Source: Geosiphon pyriformis
Taxonomy: Eukaryota; Glomeromycota; Glomeromycetes; Archaeosporales; Geosiphonaceae
DNA: 58,039 nucleotides
Reading direction: 5' to 3'
Assembly (NCBI GenBank): GCA_016748015.1
Contig: JAAOMT010000468.1
Location: 774,343 to 832,381 of the forward strand
In this document: positions 33,885 through 45,555 of the stretch, one piece after another
Position numbering within the stretch: position 1 is the stretch's first letter
Layout of the letters: each line of letters starts with the position of its first letter
Notes under the pieces: generated by a model
Databases searched by the model: none
What the model saw: only the letters and a program-made list of their open reading frames with translations
What the model was told of the DNA's origin: nothing
Program-made: the position numbers and the translations under genes

Positions 33885-36800
33885 GATTGGGTTTGGTTTA
33901 ATATAAAAAATATGAGCATTTTGAATACTTTTTTCTTAAATATAATTTTGAAAACTTTTTTGTCTTTACTTTGAAAAAAGTTTATAGAAAATTTGTTTTA
34001 AATAAGAATTTCCTTAAACTAGTCTGCTTTTATGTTAAAAAAAATGTTTTTATCTCTTAATCTGCTGCTTTTAATAGCAAATTTTGAACACAAATAGTTT
34101 TTTTGGTTGTTGTTTTTGCTAATATTTGCTCTGTTTTTTTTTCTAGTTTTTTTTGCTCTGGTGCTTCATAATTTAATGAATTTTTTTTCATTTCTTAAAA
34201 AACATCTTTTGTTAATGCTTAGTTGGCTTTTTTAAAACAGTTTTTAAAGTTGTTAATTGATCAAGTATCTAATATTATATACAAACTAAGCAGTTTGAAA
34301 TTGATATTTCTGGTTTTTATTTTTCTATTTCGATTAATTTGGCAGTTTTGAATTTAAATTTGGATTTAAATATGGTTTTGAACAATTCACAAATATTATT
34401 TTTTCTCTTTTTAATAACAATAAATAGAAATTTAAGTTTAAATATAAGCTGTTCTAAAATTTTAATTATTAATATAAGTGGTCTAAAATCAAAAATAGTT
34501 GCTTTTAAAGTATTTATTGTTTTTGTTCTAACAAAATTAAATTAATTATATACTAGTTTAAGTTTTTAGGTGTTTTTATTATTTTAATAATTGATTTTAT
34601 TTAGAAAATAGTCATGTGTAATATTAAAAACATAAACAATTTAGCTAAAAAAAAACATTGTTTATTAGTATATAAAATTTGACAACATGGTTTTAATTAT
34701 TACAAAGACAAAGTTAAGATCTAATATTAAGTCATAAATTATAACCAAGTTTGATAAAATTTGAATTTTCATTTTTGGTTTGGATAAGAAATTTTTAGTG
34801 CTAGTATAATTATTATTATAAACAATTTTCTAGTTTAATATATTTCAAAAGTAAAAAAAATTTCAGACCAACTTATTTTAATCTATTTTTATTTAAAAAT
34901 AAGCTTTTAGTTATGGTTTTGAATTTGTATGTTGGTGTTTTTACTAGAATTAGGTTTGGTAAAACATTAGAAATCAATTTCTTTATTGTTAAAGTAATTA
35001 ATTTTAGCTTTTTTGTGGTTTTAAATAAAGATTTCAATAAGAATAAGTTTAAAAAAAGTGCAAGTTTCAAGTTTTGTTTGGATCTAAATTTGGTTAATTT
35101 ATTTAATAGACATTTAATCAAAATTTCTACTTAAAGCAATTTAAAAAAAGTTGAAAAGATTATTGATTATATTTTTATGAGTAAAAATTTATTATCTGTA
35201 ATTGTGAATTATAAAATTAATTCTGTATTTGACTTTTTTAATACTAATTAAAAACAATTATAGTCTTAATTAGATTAAGTAATTTTATAAATATTTATTT
35301 AAATAGTATTCATAAACAAACAAATAAGAATTATTGAAAGTTTAGTAAAAATACAAATAATGTTAAGTAAATACACTTTTAGAAATGTTTTTTTGCTAAG
35401 CTTTTAGTAACAATAAGTGAATTTGTAAATACAAAAAATCTTAGTAATATAAATAGAATATAAAAATATTAAAGAAAATAATAATAAATTTAGTAAATAA
35501 AATTTTTTTTAAATATTGGTACAATAAATTTAAATATTTAAGGAACAAATAATTGTCAAAGTTTTTTAAGTTAAAATTATTAATTACCAAAATTATAAAA
35601 AAGATAAGTTTAAATAGTAAGTCTAAATTTAATAGTCTTATTGTAAAATAATTAGTCATTAATAATAATAAATTTTTCAAAGTCAATGATATAATTTGGA
35701 ATGATGTAAAATCAATAAATATTATTAAATATTTGTTAATAATCAAAAAAAAGTATAAAAAGTTTAAGTACAATAAATTAAAAACAGTCAAAAATATATT
35801 AATTAGAAAGATAATTGACTAACACATAAAAAATTTTAGTTTTAATAAAAAGAGTATAATAAAAAGTATTTTAGAACAGTTTTTTTATAAGATAATTTTG
35901 GACTATTTAGTAATTAAGAAAAAATTGGTTCTAAAACTATATAAGGTGAAACTTAAGATTAATAAAATCATAATAAGTTAAATAAAAAAACAAAACATAT
36001 TTTTAGTGTTGTTTGATTTGTGATTTTGCCAGTATATATTATTAAATTATATAAAAAAAAATGTTTTTTTTATGTAATAAAGAAAATTAGTATGAATGAA
36101 TTGGTTTTGATAATTAGTGGTTTGTCTAATAATAAAGTTATTAGCCTATTTAGCATATTAAATAAACTTTAAAAGCATTGTAATATTATAATAATAAGAT
36201 GTTATCTGGATTTATTAAATTTTTGTTTGGCTTTTAATGACATTTTAGTTTTTAGAAAAAAGCATAAATTTTAATGATTCTTAAGTCTTATAATTAAAAT
36301 AGTGTTTTAATAAATACATAATTTATTGTACTAATTAAAATAACTAGAAAAATTTTATCTAAAATTCTGTTAAATTATATTTTATTTGTTTATAGTAAGT
36401 TTAATGTTTTTTAAAGTAACAATTTTTTAGTTTTAAAGGGTATTTTAACTTAATTTTTTGTGTTTACTATTGGTTTAATAATAGAAAATACTTTGAAAAA
36501 AAACTAAAAGCTTTAATTAGTTCTATAAAATATGTATAAAGCATATAATTTAGTTAAATAGTATTATTTAGAAGCTAATTTACAGTATATTAGAATATTT
36601 AATAAGTTTATTGAGTTTTTTAGAAATATACATAAGAACAAAATCAACAAAATAATAACTAATTTGGTCTTTTAAATAGTTATAAGATACAAAATAAATT
36701 TGATTAAAGTAAAATGTTTTCACTATTTCTTTGAAAAATTTTTTATAATCTTTTGTTATATAAAATAAAAAGATATAAAAATTTATATAAATATAAAATA

Positions 36801-39357
36801 AACACAAACTTTGTGGCAAAATAAACAAAATAAAAATTAATAAAAAGATCTATCTTTTTTGTAACTGGTACTTTTGTTAATACTATGATTTGAATAAAGA
36901 ATAATTAGATTTTAATACAGTATATTTTAGATATAGTTAATAAGTTTTTTAGAATCAATGATATTTTTATTAACAATAACAAAATAATAGTTATTTCTAT
37001 TAACCAAAAAGTTATAAGTACTTTTTTGTATATTAGTAATAAACTAATTTTTATTGCCAAACAAAATAAATTTTACAGATACTTAAAAATTTTTCTGTTA
37101 ACAAAGAGTATGTTTAAGTTAAGTTATATTAAAATTCATTTGAATATTAAGTTTTTTTCAAATATAATTCTTAAAAAGACATTATTAGGCAAACAGTTTT
37201 TTATTTAGTTTTAGCAATTTTGTAGTTTATAGTTGATTATTGAATACAATTTAGTTTTGTATCTAAAAACACATATCTAAAATAAGATGTTATAATAAAA
37301 AAAAAAGCTTAAATTTAAGACCAATTTGTTTAAAAACTTTCTTAATAAGACTTTATACCACTTATTTTTGTATAAATTGGTTTTTTTAAATAAGTACAAA
37401 TAGAAACCAAAATGGCTTCAATAGTTAGATTTTTTAATACAATAAAAATTCTTAGCTGATTGTTCAAATACTTTTTTTTGAATTTGCAAATTTTAAATTA
37501 AACACTTATAAACTTATTGTAGTATTTAGTTAAGTTAAAAGTTAGTCTTATAAATAATTTTTTAATGAATATTATGAAATTTTTTTTGAATAATAAAATT
37601 TCTTTGGTCAATAGTTTGTCTAATGTGTTTTATAATATTGGTTATTTTTTAATATTCAGAATATTAGAAAATTTTTATTATTTTAATGTAGTTTGTTCTT
37701 TAAAATACTCTAATATTATATTTAAAAACAAATTATTGGATAAATATAAACTGGTTATAAATTAAAAAATTTTTATCATTGAAAAAAATTGTGTTTTAAG
37801 AGTTTAATACTATTATAATTTAAAAAAGCTTTAACTTACATAAATAATTTCTCTGTTAAATTTAATAAAATTATTCTTAGTTCTGATTATTCAGATTTTT
37901 TTGATCAAAAAATTTTCAGATATTTAAAAACATTTACACAAGTTGTAAACTAAAGTAATAAGTATTTATATTAATAATTTATTAAAAGACTTAAGTATTA
38001 CAAAAATAGTTGATAGAGCAGCAATTTACTTTTTTAATATTTAAATAAGTGTAAATATTAAGATATATGGATTACTGTTTTTAATAATAATAAAATTATA
38101 GACAATTTTTTTACTATTTTTTTGCTTAATAATTTTGTATATAAAATACCAGATTGTTATTAGTATATATGTTTTAGAGCTTAAGCTTAATTGGTCTAAT
38201 TTTTAGAACAAATATTAAATAAAAAGATACTATATAACTAATTTGATTAAGTTAAAGAATATTTTTGTAAAATAAGTAAAGATCAAAGATCATTTGGAAA
38301 ACACCAATAATAATTAAGCAAATATTCTTAAATGTATTATAATCTGGTTTTATTTAGCTTTCTTTATTAGAGTTTATAAAAAATTTATAATAACTGATAA
38401 TTTAGTTATATTAGACAATATTTGTTATTTTGTTAATAATATTTATTAGACTGTTTATTATATTCAATAGAAAGTAAGTTTTAGTGTAAAGATTATGGAT
38501 AATTTATTCATCTAAAACATAAGCTGAACTTGTATTGTCATAGTTTGGTATTTAAATTCTTATATGCTTTCTGAGTTTATTAACAAAGCTTTAGTGGTTT
38601 TTTACATATATTTAATAAAAACAGTTCATAAAAGATTATTAATTATAATTAGAAAAAGACTTTATAATATAAATTATCTAAACATTTTGTGTTTGTTGTA
38701 TAGTAATATTAAACTGTTTAATTATGTTTTTACTTGTTTAAAGAATACCTTTATGCAATCTAAAATCTTGCTTGGTTATGTTAAGTTGTAAAAATTTTTA
38801 ATAAAAATCTGTTTTTCTTAATTATTTTTAGTGCTTCTTATTTTAAGAGCTTTAAATATTAGTATTTACATAATCTTATACAAGGATTTTATTTTTAAGA
38901 ATTAAATTAATAAAATAATATTAATTTTTAATAATAAGAAAAAAAATATTTTGATAATAATTAATTTTATTTATAGTTTAATTAAGAAACATTATAGTAA
39001 ATTATAGATATTTAGGTTAAAATTCAAAATAAACATGAAAAAATGGCTTAATAAGTAATAAAAAAGTATTGCTTAATGTTTTTTGTAATCTGTTTGGTTT
39101 TTCGTTAGTTAAAATAGTTTATTTGCTTAATATTATTAAGTTATTTGCTGTTAATTTTAAACTATATAAAGTTTGTTTGTTTTTTTGAATGTAAACAATA
39201 GTATAAAAATTTGTGTAGATGTATAATATTGTTTTAACTGGCCCAAATAACTGGTCACATATAGTAAGTATATAAGTTATATTTAATTAGAATTATTTAG
39301 TTTGTTTTTTTATATTAAATAATAATTGAACTATATTTGTTAATTAATAATAATAAA
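33885..39357 (+). mobile_element. LINE C: AT-converted LINE (right part of G+C)
   Basis: Continues G: RLGLV, then a knuckle in which each Cys position reads Tyr (YKKYEHFEYFFLKY). The ORF1 end follows (LNLNLDLNMVLNN, LIINISGLKSKIVAFKV near 34,340-34,545). ORF2 starts near 34,610 (MCNIKNINNLAKK). Endonuclease traces include NKDFNKNKFKKSASFKFCLDL near 35,025 (quoted: NKDFNKNKFKK) and KIIDYIFMSKNLL near 35,155. RT and RNase H traces continue to about 39,190, and the common 3' tail lies at 39,236-39,357. The coding meaning is destroyed by stops in all frames; most G and C have become A and T. Confidence 0.8.
39236..39357 (+). repeat. LINE 3' tail (copy C)
   Basis: Core AACTGGTCACATATAGTAAG starts at 39,249, with a (TAA)n-like end (TTAATTAATAATAATAAAA). 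Closest to the tail of LINE B. Confidence 0.75.
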
Positions 39358-40738
39358 AACAAATATTAATAAAATTTATTATTATAATACTATTATAATT
39401 AAAACTATAGTTTTTATTAATTATTACATATATTAATTAATAATATTATATAATTAACTATTTTATTTTTAAATAATAATTATTAATTTAGTTTATAAAC
39501 TATTTTAAATAGTTATATAAATAATTAATTTTTTAGTTATAAAAAGATATATTAAAATCAAAATAATAAAATAAATTACTATTTAATGTTTTTTATATTG
39601 TTTATTTTTTTTCAAATTTTTATTTTTTAGTATTTAAATATCTGTAAATAAAAAATTATTTGTTGAAATTTACATATCTTATTTTTTCTTTTTTTAATTT
39701 GTATTTTTAAAATTAATTTACTTACTTTTATAATTTATTGAATAAAAAAATAATCAAAAAACACAATAATATTTGTTATTAATTTTAAAAATTACCAAAT
39801 AAAACATAGAATAATAATAATAATATTATTATTTTTTAATAATTATAAACTATTTTTCTACTTTTAGGTTTTTCAAAAAAATCAAATAATTATAATTTTA
39901 AGATTAATTACACATATTAAATCTTTATAAATTTAATTTACTTTTTTAATTAAATTATTTTTTAATTATTTTAATTATTTTTAATAGTTTTTTTTTTGCT
40001 ATTTATTAAATTGTTATTTTAATCATAATAATACTTTATATAAACAATAATTAAGATATTAACAACAATATTTTTTTAATTTAGAAAAAATTACAATACA
40101 TATTAATTAATAATATCTGCAATTAACAAAATTTTAAAGAAATACTTAGTAAAAACCAATAAAAAAGACTCAAAAAAAATCAGAAAAGAGCAATTTACAA
40201 ATATTAAAAACTTTAATTTAAACTTTAAGAAAAATAGGTTAATAATAATTATTATTATTAAAAAAACAATATTTTTTTTTATTTGCACAATTTATATTAT
40301 TATACTTTTAACAATTATATTCAAGTTTTATTAAAAAAAAGCATTGTTATCTTATCTAATATTTTACAAATTCTAAGTTTTAACAATACTTAAAAAAAAC
40401 AAAATTTTTGGTCCAAATTTCTTAAAGAATATGAATTTTTTTTAAGAAATTCACTCTAATTACAGCATTAAATTTCGAAATAACACCTAATTGGAAACAA
40501 AAGAAACAGTTGGTTAACTAAAAAAAACCCCCAATCAATAAAATTTCGATTTATAAGTACCAATAAACTCCAAAAATTAACAGAATTGTTAATATTGTTA
40601 TTAAACCAAAAATTAAATCTATAATTTCCAATTTTATTGTTTTGAATCTTATTGTTTTAGTAATTAAAGTAAAACCTCCAGTTTTTGTGATATTTTGGCT
40701 TCGAAATAAAATTATTTCTAATATTTTTAATTGTTCTA
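39358..40738. other. AT-rich interval before the host gene island
   Basis: No gene seen. Composition shifts from extreme AT-richness toward a more mixed one after about 40,380, marking the edge of the transposon-decayed zone. Short open stretches such as 40,103-40,288 (minus) are low-complexity and not believed. Confidence 0.5.
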
Positions 40739-40750
40739 TTGGAGGTTGTT

Positions 40751-40809
40751 ATGGGTTTTGAATTCATTCCAAGGGTTAATGCACAATTAACAACAGCATC
40801 ACTGAACAT

Positions 40810-40871
<62 letters not shown>

Positions 40872-41410
40872 GCGAAAATTCATTTTCAGTCAAAAAATGC
40901 ACTAAATGTCAAAGCACTTTATTCACATTATCCTCCACAACACCGGGTAATGGTAGTAATATTAGTTCATTATCAAAATGTCAAATCCCCTTCTTGAAAG
41001 AAAATAATCTCGCACAACAACAAGCTTCAATCTCTTCATCTTCCACAAGATCAAAAAAATTGATAACTTCAGGAATGATTGTAGAGATGAAATTAAAACT
41101 GGATCAGATATCTAAAGATTTTTTACTTGAATGTGCCGATGGGTAAAGCTCTTTGCACTAGGCATATAACAACTGGAGGTGTGTATCTAAAATGAATAAT
41201 ATTTTTTAAAATATCTATTGAAAATTAATTTTAATTGATTCATAAATTCAAATATTTTAGATTCCTTTATATTACAACTTCAATCTCAGGTAACAGCCTA
41301 CACCCAACCATTTTCTATCCTACCAAACCCTTCTGCCGACATCACGCACATGCCACCAGATGCAACGATATCTTTCCTCAAAAATATCACTAAAAAGATA
41401 ATTATCCCAT
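40751..41410 (+). CDS. Hypothetical protein with 20-serine run; at least two exons
   Basis: ATG at 40,751 opens 131 codons: MGFEFIPRVNAQLTTASLNI, a run of 20 Ser from (TCA)20, then a Cys-containing part (KKCTKCQSTLF, LSKCQIPF) and a charged end (VEMKLKLDQISKDFLLEC). The frame reaches GATGGGTAAAG at 41,138-41,148, a plausible donor (GT at 41,143). An AG acceptor at 41,259-41,260 follows an AT-rich stretch, and splicing gives an in-frame second exon of about 49 codons to TAA near 41,408. A different splice would open another frame to about 41,427, so the 3' end is uncertain. No family recognised. The surrounding mixed composition and a second intron-bearing gene 330 bp away support a real gene. 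Confidence 0.45.
40811..40870. repeat. (TCA)20 microsatellite
   Basis: Twenty perfect TCA units. On the plus strand it encodes Ser in the ORF above; on the minus strand the same bases read as an Asp run in a weaker ORF. Confidence 0.95.
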
Positions 41411-41736
41411 GTTTTGCCGTTTGAGACAAAAGCATTAAGGATGTGGAAGAGTACGTTATTGGTAAAGTGTGGGTGAGAAGTCGATATTTAATATTGGGGG
41501 CCAGAGTGTTTTAGGGACTAGAAAGGGAATAAGTGAGAAGGCTCTGGAAAAAGGTTTTATAAAAATGTTTTCAGTAATTTTTGTGGGACATTTATGATTA
41601 TTTTTGTTAAGGATTTTTTAAGGGCGGAAAAACTTTTATTCGACGCAAAGAAAATATAATTTTCTTTTGGAAAAATATTTTTATTTCGCATAATCAAAAA
41701 ATTTGAAATATCTCAAATCCAGCTTTGTAGCAAGAA

Positions 41737-43125
41737 ATGTTGAACGATCTTGAAAAGAAATTTTATTCAAGCGAACTCTCAAACTTCTGGTGTTTTTATT
41801 TCAAGAAAATTCTGATAGCCGCCGCAATTACTCTAGTATTTTTTACATTTTATCAACATGAAAAGACCTCAAATTTACCGAAGATTCAAAATCGGCAACC
41901 TCTTAATAGCTCAATGTTAGGGAAATTTGATTCAAGTAAACAAGACAGAAGATTGCTGAAAAATAGTCTAGCAACAAATTTTGATGACCTACCGATCAAG
42001 CGAAGACTAATGAGTGGACCAGGCATGATATATGGTCGAAAATCATTCTATTTTGCGAATAAAGTTTACTGCTTGCGGTTGAATCAAATGATAAAATTTA
42101 CTGACTTTGTCTATGGTAATTTTTTAAATTATTACACTGAATTTTTTATCTGATCAATCGTTACAAAATTCGAGCCTTTAAAAATTTTCTCTCGAAAAAA
42201 TAGGAAATGTTGAATTATTGAACTCTAGATTGATCCTCTACTTAAAAGCACCTGAAATTCGATTCCTATCGACCTGGAATCGTGAAAGGAAAAATACTCT
42301 TATCAAATATTCAAAAGCAATATCGAGTCTGGATGTGCGAGTTGATTCAATCTTTTTGGAGCAATATGAAGAAGTAAGACTTCAGATTCGCAAGCTATTG
42401 TTAGAAATTATTAAAGATAAACGATATAAAAAGGTAGAGTTGCAAATTACAGGACATAGGCTTGCTGGAGGTTGGTTCATTTTCAATAGTCGTCTAATTC
42501 AGATTTTTAGAAATTAAATTTCACTCTTTTCTTCATCCTGAATCCTACCTAATTGTTTATTGTATATTAAATAGTTTACGCAATTTTTGCCGTCATGGAT
42601 ATACGCGAACAACCAGGAGTGGAGAAAAGAGTAATCTCGGTCGCGACATTCGGCACACCACGAATGGGAAATCGTGATTTTGCCAAATACGTTAATCAAA
42701 TTCCAAGGTTAAGGATTACGCGATTCACGTTGTTTGATGATCAAATACCTAGATTTCCGACACGTGAATTAGATGGTTATTATCATCCAGGTATTGAAGT
42801 TTGGAGCTACATAGAGTGTAATTGCGGACCATCAAAAACCAATCAATTCGTGTATTTTCGATGTCTTCCGAAAAACGGAAAAGATGGTACTTATGATGAG
42901 CATCCAGTAAGACAAAAATCTTTTAAGAATAGAGTTATTCATATGATTTTGAAAATAGAATTTCTTGTTTTAAATATCGAAATTTTAATTTCTACGTAAT
43001 AGGATTGTATCAATAGCGAGAAAGAACATGAACCAAGTTTCACTTACGATGGTCCATATTTTGGATACTACTTTCGAGAGTGTAGATACACAATGAAATA
43101 TGTTCTTGATCGAAACGCTTTTTGA
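41737..43125 (+). CDS. Class-3 lipase-like protein, four exons, catalytic Ser replaced by Arg
   Basis: Exons 41,737-42,115, 42,204-42,470, 42,575-42,906 and 43,003-43,125 join with GT-AG introns of 88, 104 and 96 bp and keep one frame of 366 codons to TGA. An N-terminal membrane anchor (ILIAAAITLVFFTFY, residues about 26-40) suggests a type II or secreted-pathway protein. The fold signature is clear: LQITGHRLAG (elbow), VATFGTPRMGN, FDDQIPRFPT with Asp271 as likely catalytic acid, YYHPGIEVWSY, and a C-terminal DGPYFGYYF. Class-3 lipases use GHSLGG, where Ser is the nucleophile. Here residue 212 is Arg (AGG), and the following Gly is Ala. The enzyme is therefore probably inactive, a pseudoenzyme or an early pseudogene, although the frame and splice sites are intact. 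His325 or His335 may be the third triad member. Confidence 0.85.
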
Positions 43126-44440
43126 GAATTCACTAGCTTATTAAAAAAATTGGAAAGATAATTATATATTAGAAAAATGTCATTTAAACTCTATATCATC
43201 CCAATATAGGATATGTTTATTTTAAAGAAATTTTTTCAAATACTCCATCGGTTGATCAATAGAAAAAAGCAAATAGTTTTAGTTTATTACATGCTTTTCA
43301 AAAATCAAAATTTAATAATAGTCCTTTACCGCTCTTAACAATCATTTAGCGAAGAATAATAACAATTATGTGTGAATTATAGAAGATAGTTTCAAATTCA
43401 AATGACATTAAATGATGTAGTACGGCTGAATACTTTCAAAGGTTTGTTGACTATTCTAGTTGTAACGTTGAAAAAGAATTTAGCCAGTCTACAAAGTATT
43501 TGTGGTTGTGTTTGTGTTCCTATAACTACAAGTATAATATAACTGTAACCCCTGAAAGAAAGATTTAAATTTAAAAATCGGACTTTGAATTAAACATTTA
43601 AAAATTGTTGCAACAGAATATTCTCTTGCATTCAATTCGGAATTTGAAACCAAATAATTTATATGGATTCCTTATTTGTATTTTTTTTTAATGTTTTTGA
43701 ATCATATTCAAAAAAATCGTTTTTCTTCATCTTAAATCGAAAAAAATATTTACATTAACAACTATAGACTTACAATTCGCATTGTATGGGTTTCATAATA
43801 ATGAATTTCAAGAAAAACAAACATTGAGATGTAGACTTCGATATTTTGTAATGATTAAAAAATTTACTCAAAACTCTTAGATTTTTTGAGCACTATTTTC
43901 TATAAACAAAATTTAATTTCGGCATATCTTTGATAGAAATTTGTGTATCAATTATTCATAACAAAATTAGTAGTTTTTGAAATATTTGATCAAATATGAA
44001 ACTATCAAAAAAAGGATATCGTAAATCAATTCTTCATTCACCAAATTTTTTGGTTAACCTGGCATTGTTTATAACGGCTATACTCTATACATTTTTTGAA
44101 ATAGGTAATAATTAAAAATTAGCGAAACATTTTTGAATAGTTCTGCATATAGTAATTGGGTTTTTGAGACATAAAAGTATGAAATGCTTTTTCACAGATT
44201 CCTTTTTGTTAAATAGATCAAATGTTAAAAAAAATTGTTTCAAGGCATTGAACTACACAAAATTTTAGAAATTTAACTTATAAATATTCAGTTTTTAAAA
44301 CTTTGTCCATAATTCAGAGATTGGCAAAAATTCACTCTTGATTAAATGAATCAAAAAAATTTTTCCACCAATTTTAATTATCAAGTAATTTTTCTGTTTC
44401 TTGATTAAATTTCTCTACCATAAGATTCTTTTCTTTATTT
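43126..44440. other. Host intergenic DNA after the lipase gene
   Basis: Mixed-composition DNA with frequent stops in all frames. The only item I would flag is the small exon-like ORF at 43,996-44,115. No RNA gene recognised. Confidence 0.45.
43996..44115 (+). CDS. Possible first exon or small ORF with membrane segment
   Basis: ATG at 43,996 opens 39 codons: a basic start (MKLSKKGYRKS), then a hydrophobic segment (FLVNLALFITAILYTFF), to TAA at 44,113. A donor-like GGTAATAAT overlaps the end, much like the exon 1 donor of the lipase gene, so this could be exon 1 of a gene whose remainder was lost to the AT-rich DNA on the right. Unsupported beyond that. Confidence 0.2.
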   Translation: MKLSKKGYRKSILHSPNFLVNLALFITAILYTFFEIGNN

Positions 44441-45555
44441 CGCTTAACTTTTTAAAAATAATATTTTAAGAGTTAGTTTTAATATTGTTAAACAGCATAG
44501 AAAAAATGCTTAAAATAATATTAGCTTTATTACTAATTTGTAATTAAAAATTTTAGAGGTTTTTATAATAATAACAATTACATTAGAATTAGTTTTGGTA
44601 AATTGCTTGAAAAAAATTTTAATTAAAAACTGCTTTGTTTTAAAAATATTTTAAAAAAATGCTTTATAAATTGCTGTTTGGTTATCTTTATAATTGAAAA
44701 AACTTTTTAAATAATAATATTCTTAAAAACTATATATAAGAAATAAAAAAATTTTTTTAATAATTATGCAGATTATAAATTTTAAAGTTCAATAATATTT
44801 TTTAAAATAGTTTTTTTAGATTAATATAATTATAATACTTTTTTTTATTTAAAACCACTGGTTTTTGTAATTTTATTAAAATAGTAATATTTTTTAATTA
44901 ACAAATATGTTGCATTTTACTATAATTATAAACATAGTTTATTGTAATTGTACAAAAATAGTTTGGTGTCTATTTGTATTTATATTAAAATTATGTTTTT
45001 TTATTCAAAATTTTATTCAAATTATATTTAATTTTATTATACAAATTAAGTTAATGAATATTGTATTTTATGATTTTTTGTATTTTTTGCTATTATTATT
45101 TAATAACACATATTTCAAATATTAAAAAAACTAAGATAATTTTATATAACTTTAATATTATTATTATTAATATTGCTTATAATTATAAGTATTATATTAT
45201 TATTATTAATTATATAATTATAATTAAATTTTAAACCTTATTTTTTATAAACAATATTGTATATTATAATAATATTAATTTATTTTTAAAACATTAAAAC
45301 TTGTATTAATATTGTAATTCATAATTTATATAATTATGTTGAATTTTAAAATAAAGTTTTTATATAGATTTATTAATTTTTATGTTTTAAATAAATAAAT
45401 ATATTATAATACAATAATATAAAAATATAATAATAATAAAGTTTATTATTAAAAATTTTTAAAAATAACACAAATTAATATACATATAAATAAAAAAAAT
45501 TTATTTATTTTAATATTTAAATATATTAAAAATTTAAATTATATAATTAAAATTA
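44441..45555. other. Extremely AT-rich interval
   Basis: Looks like decayed transposon DNA by composition but no domain can be read. It ends sharply where LINE H begins. Confidence 0.45.

Noticed and set aside
34873-35791. Several AT-rich ORFs on both strands
   Set aside because: They fall inside AT-converted LINE C and are Ile/Leu/Phe/Asn-rich by composition.
40657-40902. Minus-strand ORF with a poly-Asp run
   Set aside because: It is the complement of (TCA)20; the plus-strand frame is longer, has splice sites and less biased flanks.
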